Origin: Carboxylicivirga litoralis
GTDB taxonomy: Bacteria; Bacteroidota; Bacteroidia; Bacteroidales; Marinilabiliaceae
NCBI RefSeq assembly: GCF_025499605.1
Contig: NZ_JAFMVC010000002.1
Location: 1-64,000 of the forward strand
Direction: 5' to 3'
Length of the DNA: 64,000 bases
Shown here: one piece after another, positions 42,714-51,657 of the stretch
Layout of the letters: each line of letters starts with the position of its first letter
How positions within the stretch are numbered: the first letter of the stretch is position 1
Notes under the pieces: generated by a model
What the model was told of the DNA's origin: nothing
The model's database searches: none
Seen by the model: the letters and a program-made list of their open reading frames with translations, nothing else
Made by a program: the position numbers and the translations under genes

Positions 42714-43844
42714 ATGAATTATTTTTTTCTATATCAAACTCTGAAGGCACAGTTTTCATCAGGAGCTGCCACACACTCTCCTGGTGAAAGTGCTTTTGGT
42801 TATTATACGCATGAGTTTCATTCCAAATCTTCACTCACTTTTAAGGGTGGTGTAACTTCTCCATTTGATGTTGAATTAATCGATAGTGTTACTAATACTA
42901 ATTTTACTTATCCCATTTTTCATCCGTCAAGAGGTAAAAAAACTGAAGGCTGTATTATTTTGTTGCATGGCTTAAATGAGCGCAGTTGGGAAAAGTATTT
43001 GCCTTGGGGGTATCAGTTGGCTAATTACACTGGTAAAACCGTTATTTTGTTTCCGATAGCCTATCATATGAATCGTTCGCCAAAGGCTTGGTGCGATCCT
43101 CGTCAAATGAACTCCTTTGTTAAGGAACGTCAATTATATGTGCCGCAGGTGAAGAGCTTAAGTGTGGCTAATGTCGCATTGAGTGAGCGCCTCACCAATC
43201 ACCCGGAGCGGTTCTTGTTATCAGGTTACCAGGCTGCTAATGATTTATTAGATTTAGTTGCTTCAATAAAAGCCGGTACGCATAATTTCATTAAAAAAGA
43301 TGCCTCGGTGGATTTCTTTGCTTATTCAATTGGTTCCTTTTTGTCGCAAATACTATTTCTTGCGCATGGTGAAAAAGAATTAGCCAATAGCCGTCTGTTT
43401 ATTTTTTGCGGAGGTAGTGTTTTTGAAGATTGGCAAGGCGTGTCGAAATACATAATGGACAGCAAGGCTTTTGAACGCCTACATGAATATTACAATAGTA
43501 GCGACGAACTTACACATCAGGAAGTAAGTGAAGTGGTTAATCATACCGCACTCGGGCAATCATTTGTTGATATGCTCTCATCCAGAAACCTGAAGAAAAG
43601 AGGTGAGGGTTACTACAGTGCGCTTAAAGGCCGCATTTCAGCCGTTGTTCTTAAGAACGATAGTGTGGCGATTGTGGATAAAGTCAAACAAACATTAAAA
43701 GGAATACGCGTAGATGAGTGGGATTTGAATTACAAATACTCACACATTACGCCGTTTCCATTGCTTTCTAATAAATTGGTAAATCAAGTCAATGAAGCTT
43801 TTGAAAAATTGATGCTTCGGGCATCTTTGCTTTTTACAACTTAA
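42714..43844 (+). CDS. DUF6051-like alpha/beta-hydrolase family protein
   Basis: 376 aa. No signal peptide. The alpha/beta-hydrolase core is suggested by CIILLHGLNERSWEKYLPWG (residues about 83-102, oxyanion HG motif), a middle GKTVILFPIAYHMNRSPKAW, and VDFFAYSIGSFLSQILF, where SYSIGS-like AYSIG matches the nucleophile elbow G/AxSxG. The catalytic acid and histidine are likely in the C-terminal third (HITPFPLLSNK). The N-terminus is uncertain: ATG 42704 in another frame followed by a T7 run could be joined by a one-base shift. Confidence 0.75.
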   Translation: MNYFFLYQTLKAQFSSGAATHSPGESAFGYYTHEFHSKSSLTFKGGVTSPFDVELIDSVTNTNFTYPIFHPSRGKKTEGCIILLHGLNERSWEKYLPWGYQLANYTGKTVILFPIAYHMNRSPKAWCDPRQMNSFVKERQLYVPQVKSLSVANVALSERLTNHPERFLLSGYQAANDLLDLVASIKAGTHNFIKKDASVDFFAYSIGSFLSQILFLAHGEKELANSRLFIFCGGSVFEDWQGVSKYIMDSKAFERLHEYYNSSDELTHQEVSEVVNHTALGQSFVDMLSSRNLKKRGEGYYSALKGRISAVVLKNDSVAIVDKVKQTLKGIRVDEWDLNYKYSHITPFPLLSNKLVNQVNEAFEKLMLRASLLFTT

Positions 43845-43862
43845 GAGAATGGGATTGGCTTG

Positions 43863-43904
43863 AAAAAAAGGGTGACTGGTTAAACGTAACCATCACCCTT
43901 TTTT
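43863..43904. terminator. Bidirectional terminator
   Basis: AAAAAAGGGTGA pairs with TCACCCTTTTTT, and inside it TGGTTA pairs with TAACCA around AACG. Nearly continuous 18-bp stem with A- and T-runs outside. It serves the plus-strand hydrolase and the minus-strand transketolase. Confidence 0.9.
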
Positions 43905-43926
43905 AGATTGTATCGTAAGTATATAC

Positions 43927-45951
43927 TTATTTTCCTAACATTTCAGAAACCTGGTTAAACACATTCTCACCAGTAAATCCGAATTCTTTATCAAGAACAG
44001 TGTAAGGTGCCGAGTAACCAAAGTGGTCTAAGCCCCATACTTTACCATTGGCGCCCACTAAACCTTCTAAGGTCACAGGTAAACCGGCCGTCATACCAAA
44101 ACGAGGTGTTTCGGCTGGTAACACCATTGCTTGATAAGCTGCGTCCTGGTTGCGGAATAAGCCTTCAGAAATAACTGAAACAACATTCACTTTCAAGCCT
44201 TTCTGCTCGCGCAATAGCTTCGCACCATCAACTAAAGTAGCTACTTCAGAACCAGACGCTAATAAAACAACATCAGGAGTATCGGCATCTTTTTCTACTA
44301 TGTAAGCACCTTTTTCAGCCTGAAGTGCCATGTCGTATGAGCTTCCTGGCAGGTTAGCAATATTCTGACGCGATAGAATCAAAGCAGTCGGCGTTTTGGT
44401 ATTCTCCATGGCCATCTTCCAGGCAACGGTTCCTTCGTTTACATCAGCAGGACGAAGCACTAACATACCATTATCGCCACGGTGATTTTTCAACTTCTCA
44501 AGCAAACGAATTTGTGCTTCCTGCTCAATTGGTTGGTGAGTAGGACCATCTTCCCCAACACGGAAGGCATCATGTGTCCAAACATACTTCACTGGCAATT
44601 GCATCAAGGCAGCCATACGCGCTGCTGGCTTCATATAATCAGAGAACACGAAGAAAGTACCACAAGCAGCAACTACACCACCGTGCAATGCCATACCGTT
44701 AGCAATTGCTCCCATGGTTAACTCAGCCACACCAATCTGAAGGAATGCACCTGAGAAATCACCTTTTTTGAATACGGTTGTTTTCTTTAAGAAACCATCC
44801 GTTTTATCTGAGTTGGCCAAATCGGCCGACATCACAATCATGTTTTCAACCTGCTCGGCTAAAGTGCCTAACACAGTTGCAGAGGCTGCACGAGTTGCTG
44901 CACCAGCCTTTTGCTCGATAGCAGCATAATCAACATTGGTTTCACCAGTGATGAATTGAGCCAGTTTAGCCGCCAATTCAGGATTAGCCTTTGCCCACTC
45001 AGCTTCTTCTGCTTTCTTATCAGCCACATAAGCAGCTTTGGTTTTGTGTGCTTCAGCATACAGCTCAGCTACTTCAGCAAAGATCTGGAATGGACTTTCA
45101 GCATCACCACCCAGGTTCTTGATGGTGTCGGCAAATGAAGCACCGGCAGCACTCAGTGGCTGGCCGTGCGTTGACACCATCTTTTCGAATGAGTTGCCGG
45201 CATCGGTAACAGCACCTTTGCCCATAATGGTTTTACCAATAATTAAGAAAGGCTTTTCTGTTTCAGCATTAGCTGCATCCAAAGCTTTGCGAATCTGATC
45301 GTGGTCGTTACCATTAATAGTTATGGTAGCCCAACCCCAGGCTTCGTATTTTTTAGCAGTATCTTCAATTGTAACATCGTCACAAACTGTTGATAACTGA
45401 ATGTCGTTTGAATCATAGAACATTACCAGGTTGCTCAAGCCAAGGTGACCGGCAATACGTCCTGCTCCCTGAGAAATTTCTTCCTGAATACCACCATCAG
45501 AGATGAAAGTATATGTTTTGTGCGCCATCCACTCACCAAAACGAGCCACTAAGAAACGCTCTGCAATAGCAGCACCAACAGCCATCACATGGCCTTGTCC
45601 AAGCGGACCAGATGTATTTTCCACACCTCGTGGAAAATCAACTTCAGGGTGACCAGGCGTCGGGCTTCCCCACTGGCGGAAGTTGGCACAATCATCCATA
45701 CTGTAGGTGCCGGTTAATGCTAAACCAGCATACAACATAGGCGACATGTGGCCCGGATCAAGGAAAAAACGGTCGCGGTTAAACCAGGTACGGTCTGCAG
45801 GGTCATAGTTCAGGTATTCCGAAAACAATACATGCATAAAATCTGCTCCACCCATAGCACCACCTGGGTGACCTGATTTTGCTTTTTCAACCATTGCGGC
45901 TGATAAAATCCGAATGTTGTCGGCTGCCAACTTTGAAATGTTCTTGTCCAT
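43927..45951 (-). CDS. tkt: Transketolase
   Basis: 674 aa, full length. It transfers two-carbon units in the pentose phosphate pathway with TPP. N-terminal KSGHPGGAMGGADFMHVLF, the TPP-binding SDGGIQEEISQGAGRIA, the pyrimidine domain GVAELTMGAIANGMALHGG and the substrate-binding RVGEDGPTHQPIEQ are present. C-terminal domain begins near residue 530. It stands alone with its own terminator. An upstream hairpin lies 25-45 bp before the start. Confidence 0.95.
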   Translation of the reverse strand: MDKNISKLAADNIRILSAAMVEKAKSGHPGGAMGGADFMHVLFSEYLNYDPADRTWFNRDRFFLDPGHMSPMLYAGLALTGTYSMDDCANFRQWGSPTPGHPEVDFPRGVENTSGPLGQGHVMAVGAAIAERFLVARFGEWMAHKTYTFISDGGIQEEISQGAGRIAGHLGLSNLVMFYDSNDIQLSTVCDDVTIEDTAKKYEAWGWATITINGNDHDQIRKALDAANAETEKPFLIIGKTIMGKGAVTDAGNSFEKMVSTHGQPLSAAGASFADTIKNLGGDAESPFQIFAEVAELYAEAHKTKAAYVADKKAEEAEWAKANPELAAKLAQFITGETNVDYAAIEQKAGAATRAASATVLGTLAEQVENMIVMSADLANSDKTDGFLKKTTVFKKGDFSGAFLQIGVAELTMGAIANGMALHGGVVAACGTFFVFSDYMKPAARMAALMQLPVKYVWTHDAFRVGEDGPTHQPIEQEAQIRLLEKLKNHRGDNGMLVLRPADVNEGTVAWKMAMENTKTPTALILSRQNIANLPGSSYDMALQAEKGAYIVEKDADTPDVVLLASGSEVATLVDGAKLLREQKGLKVNVVSVISEGLFRNQDAAYQAMVLPAETPRFGMTAGLPVTLEGLVGANGKVWGLDHFGYSAPYTVLDKEFGFTGENVFNQVSEMLGK

Positions 45952-46273
45952 TACGTTTTTAAAATTTTAAAATTTCATACAGTTCATGCTGTATGGAACA
46001 CGTTGAGCAAAACGGTTTTATCCGGGTTACTCAACAGTTTTCTATTGTTGTTAATTTACCCTGTAAATACACAACAGCAGAACAGTCTTCAAACTGAGGG
46101 CAAAAATACACTTTTTCTAAAGCTGATAAAATTTTAATGTGTATGACTTTTGTTGTTTTTTCCTGATTTGCTAATCTTTAAGGAGCCTGGCGACGGGTAC
46201 AATAGTTTATCCAGCCGATGAATTAAATGATTTGTAATGCTTAGATTTGTGCTCAAACAGAAGTGTCGTTCGT
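45952..46273. other. 322-bp divergent region between transketolase and pdxB
   Basis: CATACAG (45976-45982) and CTGTATG (45989-45995) form a 7-bp hairpin in the transketolase 5' UTR. A minus-strand -7 match TATTTTTG lies at 46101-46108, without a clear -33 box. A plus-strand -7 match TAGATTTG at 46242-46249 may serve pdxB. No ORF is supported. Confidence 0.5.
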
Positions 46274-47410
46274 ATGTTGAAAATAGTTGCTGACAATAAA
46301 ATACCCTTTTTAAAAGGAGCCTTAGAACCTTATGCTTCAGTGCAGTATTTACCAGGTGCCGAAATAAATAATGATGTATTGAAAGATGCTGATGCGCTGA
46401 TTACACGCACGCGCACCAAATGTAATCAGGAAACGCTGGGCGGCAGCACCGTTAAAATTATTACGTCTGCCACCATTGGCTTTGACCACATCGATACCAG
46501 ATGGTGTGATCATAATGGTATTCGATGGACCAACGCCCCTGGCTGTAATTCCGGATCGGTGAAACAATATGTGGCGGCCGTTTTAGCCTTACTGGCTAAA
46601 GAAAAAGGCTGCCAACTAAAAGGAAAGTCCATTGCAGTAGTGGGTGTGGGTAATGTAGGAAGTAAAGTATCAGCCATGGCGAAAGCCCTGGGAATGACAG
46701 TATACGAAGTTGACCCGCCACGTGCAAGAGTAGAGAAAAATAAAGAATTCTATACGCTGAATAAGATTATAGGCAAAGCTGATATTATCACCTTTCATAC
46801 GCCTCTGACAAAAGAAGGTGAAGATAAAACCTATCATTTGTGTGATGCTTTCTTGCTTTCTAAAATGAAGAAAGATGCCATCGTTATTAATTCATCGCGG
46901 GGTGAGGTAGTTGATGGAAACGCACTCAAACTGGTATTGCAGAATAATCAAATAGGTGATGCCGTGCTGGATGTTTGGGAGAAGGAGCCGGCGATTGATG
47001 CTGAGCTGCTTGATAAAGTATGGATTGGAACGCCACATATTGCAGGTTATTCGCAAGATGGAAAAGCAAAAGGAACCCAGATGAGTGTACAAGCCATTAG
47101 CCGCTTTTTTAGTTTAGGTATTGATGATTGGCAAGCTAAAGGCATGCCGCAACCAGACCAGTCTATTTTTACAATTAACTGTAAGGGATTAAGTGATGAA
47201 GCCATTATTGCAAAAGCCATTTTACATACTTATCCATTGAAAAGAGATGATGCTGATTTACGGAATGAAATAAGTGGTTTTGAGTATTTGCGTGGTGCCT
47301 ATCCTGTTCGTCGCGAATTTCAGGCGTATACCCTTGAGCTGACTAATGGTAACACAGCAATACAAGATACTTTGCAAAAGTTGGGATTTTCAAAAGTTGA
47401 AATAAAATAA
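46274..47410 (+). CDS. pdxB: Erythronate-4-phosphate dehydrogenase
   Basis: 378 aa from ATG 46274 (an upstream TTG would add nine residues). It oxidises 4-phosphoerythronate in DXP-dependent pyridoxal phosphate synthesis. Motifs: N-terminal LKIVADNKIPFL, Rossmann GVGNVGSKVSAMAKALGM, and the D-2-hydroxyacid dehydrogenase signatures TFHTPLTKEGEDKTYHL and INSSRGEVVDGNAL. The C-terminal dimerisation domain (about 285-378) distinguishes PdxB from simple hydroxyacid dehydrogenases. Confidence 0.93.
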   Translation: MLKIVADNKIPFLKGALEPYASVQYLPGAEINNDVLKDADALITRTRTKCNQETLGGSTVKIITSATIGFDHIDTRWCDHNGIRWTNAPGCNSGSVKQYVAAVLALLAKEKGCQLKGKSIAVVGVGNVGSKVSAMAKALGMTVYEVDPPRARVEKNKEFYTLNKIIGKADIITFHTPLTKEGEDKTYHLCDAFLLSKMKKDAIVINSSRGEVVDGNALKLVLQNNQIGDAVLDVWEKEPAIDAELLDKVWIGTPHIAGYSQDGKAKGTQMSVQAISRFFSLGIDDWQAKGMPQPDQSIFTINCKGLSDEAIIAKAILHTYPLKRDDADLRNEISGFEYLRGAYPVRREFQAYTLELTNGNTAIQDTLQKLGFSKVEIK

Positions 47411-47469
47411 GGCGATCAAAACTTACGCCTGACCGCCCATAAAAATCCAGATATGCAATTGAGTATATT

Positions 47470-48816
47470 TTAAACTTTACTAAGCTTTAAGTTATGGACA
47501 TTAATAAACTCTTTAATGGATTCGGTCATTGTTGGCTGACCAATTTCTTGTAAATCGTAATAAACACGCGTGTTAGGCTTGTTAATTTCAACCACTCGAT
47601 TTAAGTCAATTGGCGTTCCGATTATAACGGAATCACAAGGCACATTATCAATAGTAGCCTGAAGGTCTTTTACCTGTTCTTCGCCGTAACCCATGGCTGG
47701 CAACAGCGTTCCAATGTTGGGGTAGATGCGATACGTCTCGGCCAATTTACCTACCGCATACTCGCGGGGATCAATAATTTCAGCAGCTCCAAACTTATTG
47801 GCAGCTACGGTTCCGGCACCAATTTTCATTTCGCCATGCGTTAGTGTAGGGCCATCTTCAATAACTAATACGCGTTTTCCTTTAATGGCTGAGATGTCAT
47901 CCACTTTTATTGGTGAAGCACCATCAATGACAGTTGCAGTAGGATTTGCTGCAGCAATATTAGCTCTCAATTGATTAATATCTTCAGGAGCTGCACTATC
48001 CATTTTGTTAATGACAATAATATCAGCCATACGAAGGTTTACTTCTCCCGGATAATAAGATAACTCATGGTTAACGCGGTGAGGGTCTGCTACTGTGATT
48101 AATAAATCAGGTTTGTAGAACGAAAAGTCGTTATTACCACCATCCCAAAGTATCACATCACAACCATTTGGATCATTTTCAGCTGCATCTAATATGGCCT
48201 GGTAATCTACGCCTGCATAAATTACATTACCGCGGACCACATGAGGCTCGTACTCTTCCATTTCTTCAATGGTACATTTGTGGAAGGCTAAATCATCAAC
48301 ACTGGCAAAACGTTGTACTTTTTGCTTCACCAAATCGCCATATGGCATTGGGTGACGAATGGCAACAACTTTCAGGCCTTGTTCCATCAATAACTCAATA
48401 ACACGGCGCGATGTTTGACTTTTACCACAACCGGTGCGAGTAGCACAAACAGCAATAACAGGCTTGTTACTTTTTATTTGTGTATCGTTAGGGCCTAGTA
48501 ACATAAATGAAGCGCCTGCGGCATTCACACGAGCCGATAGGTTCATGACGCGATTATATGGTACGTCGCTGTACGAGAATACACAAACATCAGCTTCTTT
48601 CTCAATGATTAACTTTTCTAAGTCATCTTCGGCAAAGATCGGAATCCCATCCGGGTATAGTGAACCTGCTAACTCTGCAGGATACTTTCTTCCATCAATG
48701 TCAGGTATTTGAGCAGCCGTAAAGGCGACTACTTTATAATCCTGGTTGTCTCTGAAAAAGGTGTTGAAATTGTGAAAGTCTCTACCGGCCGCACCGATAA
48801 TAATGGCTTTTTGCAT
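47470..48816 (-). CDS. COG2403-type GTPase (cyclic 2,3-diphosphoglycerate synthetase-like)
   Basis: 448 aa from ATG 48816; a longer frame at 48861 adds fifteen residues without support. N-terminal Rossmann-like part (AIIIGAAGRDFHNFNTFF), then a P-loop ATRTGCGKSQTSRRVIEL (about 129-146), with VILWDGGNNDFSFYKPDLLI and VINKMDSA downstream. The family is shared with archaeal enzymes that make cyclic 2,3-diphosphoglycerate, but bacterial members are uncharacterised to my knowledge. Neighbours (pdxB, transketolase) are metabolic and give no firm clue. Confidence 0.8.
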   Translation of the reverse strand: MQKAIIIGAAGRDFHNFNTFFRDNQDYKVVAFTAAQIPDIDGRKYPAELAGSLYPDGIPIFAEDDLEKLIIEKEADVCVFSYSDVPYNRVMNLSARVNAAGASFMLLGPNDTQIKSNKPVIAVCATRTGCGKSQTSRRVIELLMEQGLKVVAIRHPMPYGDLVKQKVQRFASVDDLAFHKCTIEEMEEYEPHVVRGNVIYAGVDYQAILDAAENDPNGCDVILWDGGNNDFSFYKPDLLITVADPHRVNHELSYYPGEVNLRMADIIVINKMDSAAPEDINQLRANIAAANPTATVIDGASPIKVDDISAIKGKRVLVIEDGPTLTHGEMKIGAGTVAANKFGAAEIIDPREYAVGKLAETYRIYPNIGTLLPAMGYGEEQVKDLQATIDNVPCDSVIIGTPIDLNRVVEINKPNTRVYYDLQEIGQPTMTESIKEFINVHNLKLSKV

Positions 48817-48982
48817 AACTCTGTTGATTTGGTTAGTAAATATTAGGTGTTCGGTCCTCAATTGAGGTTTCTATAAAAATACCTGAAGGAAAGCTAAAAG
48901 ACTAATTAAATGAACATGTTAAGAAACAGGATGTTAATATTGACATTAAAACGGTTATAAAGTAATTTTATATGTTTGCCTT

Positions 48983-49582
48983 ATGAATTTTTTGGCTCAT
49001 TTATATTTATCGGGCAATACCCCGGGGATACAAGTAGGTAATTTTATTGGTGATCATGTGAAGGGGCGCAACTACGAAAAGTTTGAACCAAGCATTAAGC
49101 GCGGCATTTTGTTGCATCGCAAAATTGACCATTTCACCGATACGCATCCAATTGTTAAACAAAGTTCAAAGCGTTTAAGTGAACGATTTGGTCGTTATTC
49201 CGGTATTGTTACCGATGTTTTTTATGATCACTTTTTAGGCGTTAACTGGGATGAACTGAGTGATTTGCCACTTAATAAATATGTGAATAGGGTGCATAAA
49301 ATATTATTGCGTCATTATTTTAAGTTGCCAGCCGAGGTCAAGCGTTTTCTGCCTTTTATGGTAAAGAGCCGACGCTTGGAAACCTATGCCACGAAAGAAG
49401 GAATTGACCGAAGTTTGCGAATCATGACAAACTATTCATCTTTGCCCGACCATGTAGATTGGGCGATGCAGCAAATGGAAGAGCATTACCGGGATTTTAA
49501 TACGGAATTTATGACCTTTTTTAAGGATGTAAGATTGATGGCGGAAGAAGAGATTAGGATGTTTGGATATGAGGATGTATGA
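48983..49582 (+). CDS. AcpH/DUF479-family acyl carrier protein phosphodiesterase
   Basis: 199 aa, matching the usual AcpH length. The metal-binding HD-like features are visible: NFLAHLYLSGN at the start, GNFIGDHVKGR, HRKIDHFTDTHP and DVFYDHFLG. AcpH removes phosphopantetheine from holo-ACP in E. coli. In Bacteroidota the substrate has not been confirmed. It is divergent from the COG2403 gene and convergent with prmC. Confidence 0.88.
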   Translation: MNFLAHLYLSGNTPGIQVGNFIGDHVKGRNYEKFEPSIKRGILLHRKIDHFTDTHPIVKQSSKRLSERFGRYSGIVTDVFYDHFLGVNWDELSDLPLNKYVNRVHKILLRHYFKLPAEVKRFLPFMVKSRRLETYATKEGIDRSLRIMTNYSSLPDHVDWAMQQMEEHYRDFNTEFMTFFKDVRLMAEEEIRMFGYEDV

Positions 49583-49687
49583 TGTAGGCATTCGATTTCG
49601 GGTTTTCTGTTCCGGGTTTATTCGATCTTACTTAGCAGTTTTTCAATTTACCTATTTTTCAGTTCCTCAATTCTTCAGTTCAACATT

Positions 49688-50539
49688 TTAGCCTTTTTGT
49701 GCTTTCATCATTCTATCCTTACCATTTAGGTCTTTGCGACATACAATGTTTTTATAACCTAGCTCATGTAACATTGATGTCATTTCTTTGGACAGGTATT
49801 CGTTAATCTCAAAGTAAAGAAGACCATGGGGGGGGAGCATTTTCTGTCCCAGTTGAGCAATGGTTCGATAAAAAATTAAGGGGTCATTATCCGAAACAAA
49901 AAGAGCAGAATTGGGCTCGTGTTTAAGTACGTTGGCCTCCATCATTTTCTTTTCCAATTCACGTACATAGGGAGGATTACTCACGATAATATCAAATATC
50001 TCATCCCCAGCCTGATGTTTAAGAATATCGATAAGCTGAAAATTGACATCTTGCTTCAACTGTTTGGCATTGCTTTTAGCTGTTTTTAATGCTGCTTCTG
50101 AAATATCCCATCCTGAAACAATTATGTCAGGCAGATTAGCTTTTAAGGAGATAGCAATACAGCCGCTGCCGGTTCCGATATCAAGCAACTTTTTATTTTG
50201 ATGATTGTCGTTGATAATCCAGTGAACTAGCTCTTCGGTTTCAGGTCGTGGAATTAAAACAGATGGATTCACCATAAACTCCAATTCGTAAAATTCGGTT
50301 GTTCCAATAATATACTGGATGGGAATGTGGTGTTTCAGTTGGTCAATATGCGATTCTAACTGTGTGAGCTGAGTATCATCAAGCAACTCATTGCTCATCA
50401 TAAGCAATTGTGTATTATCAGCCTTAAGCACATGCTGTAAAAGCAACTTTGCCATGGGTCTTATTTCTAACTCAGGGTAATAATCTTTTAGCTCTGACCG
50501 TAGCTTTGAACTAAACTGTTGAATCGTAGTGCCGCTCAT
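49688..50539 (-). CDS. prmC: Release factor glutamine methyltransferase
   Basis: 283 aa from ATG 50539. It methylates the GGQ glutamine of peptide-release factors. A helical N-terminal domain (1-85) is followed by the SAM fold: LLDIGTGSGCIAISL (motif I) and the defining IVSNPPYVRELEKK (NPPY). It is divergent from ribD with only 36 bp between the two start codons. Confidence 0.94.
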   Translation of the reverse strand: MSGTTIQQFSSKLRSELKDYYPELEIRPMAKLLLQHVLKADNTQLLMMSNELLDDTQLTQLESHIDQLKHHIPIQYIIGTTEFYELEFMVNPSVLIPRPETEELVHWIINDNHQNKKLLDIGTGSGCIAISLKANLPDIIVSGWDISEAALKTAKSNAKQLKQDVNFQLIDILKHQAGDEIFDIIVSNPPYVRELEKKMMEANVLKHEPNSALFVSDNDPLIFYRTIAQLGQKMLPPHGLLYFEINEYLSKEMTSMLHELGYKNIVCRKDLNGKDRMMKAQKG

Positions 50540-50575
50540 TTTTTGTATCTTGAACGGCAAAATTACGAAACTCCG

Positions 50576-51628
50576 ATGAATCATTTATCGCAAGAGGAAA
50601 AATACATGCAGCGCTGTTTGCAACTGGCCCAGCAGGCAGAAGGTAACACTTATCCCAATCCCATGGTGGGCAGTGTGATTGTATATAGAGGTAAAATTAT
50701 TGGTGAAGGCTATCACCGCAAGGCCGGCGAGCCACATGCTGAGGTGAATGCAGTACATTCCGTTAAAGATAAGTCGCTCTTAAAAGATTCGACTTTGTAT
50801 GTTAACCTGGAGCCCTGTGCACATTATGGTAAAACTCCGCCTTGCTCCAAATTGATTATTGACCATAGTATCCCCAATGTGGTAATTGGTTGTGTGGACT
50901 CTTTTTCTGAAGTATCTGGCAAGGGCATTGAAATGATGGAAAAGGCTGGAGTGCATGTAAAAGTAGGAGTATTGGAGCAAGAAAGTCTGGAGCTCAATCG
51001 GCGATTTTTTACTTATCACAATACGAAGCGACCTTATATCCTATTAAAATGGGCTCAAACACAGGATGGTTTTATTGATATTGAACGCAACGAGGATAAC
51101 TACGGGCAACCAACCTGGATTACGAATGAATGGGCGCGACGAGCAGTGCATAAGCAACGAGCCAGCGAACAAGCTATTTTAGTAGGTACGCAAACTGCTA
51201 TTAAAGATAACCCATCATTAACTGTGCGCGATTGGAGCGGAGAACAACCATTGCGCTGCGTGATTGATAAACGATGCCAGTTGACAAGTGATTATAAGTT
51301 GATGGATAATAGGCATCGAACCGTTGTTTATAACCTTGAGAAATCGGAACAGGTAGATTTGATTGACTATGTAAAGTTGTCAGAAAATGATTTCGTAAAT
51401 CAGTTACTTAACGACTTGTGGCAGCGCAATATTCAATCCCTGATTATTGAGGGAGGTCGAGCTACTTTGCAATATTTTATTGATGCCAATTTGTGGGACG
51501 AGGCGCATCAGTACACTGGTGACGTCAGGTTTAGCCAGGGGATAAAAGCGCCTCAGTTATCAGGCAGACTAATCAGAGAAGAGAATTTTGGGTCGAGTAA
51601 ATTACGGGTGTATCGCAATAATGTTTAA
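50576..51628 (+). CDS. ribD: Bifunctional riboflavin deaminase-reductase
   Basis: 350 aa from ATG 50576. N-terminal deaminase (1-145) has zinc ligands in GEPHAEVNAV and PCAHYGKTPPCSK. The reductase (150-350) includes ILLKWAQTQDGFI, GTQTAIKDNPSLTVR and IIEGGRATLQYFID. It carries out the second and third steps of riboflavin synthesis. A longer frame from 50519 would overlap prmC and is rejected. Confidence 0.95.
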   Translation: MNHLSQEEKYMQRCLQLAQQAEGNTYPNPMVGSVIVYRGKIIGEGYHRKAGEPHAEVNAVHSVKDKSLLKDSTLYVNLEPCAHYGKTPPCSKLIIDHSIPNVVIGCVDSFSEVSGKGIEMMEKAGVHVKVGVLEQESLELNRRFFTYHNTKRPYILLKWAQTQDGFIDIERNEDNYGQPTWITNEWARRAVHKQRASEQAILVGTQTAIKDNPSLTVRDWSGEQPLRCVIDKRCQLTSDYKLMDNRHRTVVYNLEKSEQVDLIDYVKLSENDFVNQLLNDLWQRNIQSLIIEGGRATLQYFIDANLWDEAHQYTGDVRFSQGIKAPQLSGRLIREENFGSSKLRVYRNNV

Positions 51629-51657
51629 ATTAACGGTAAGAAATCTGACCTCAGTAT

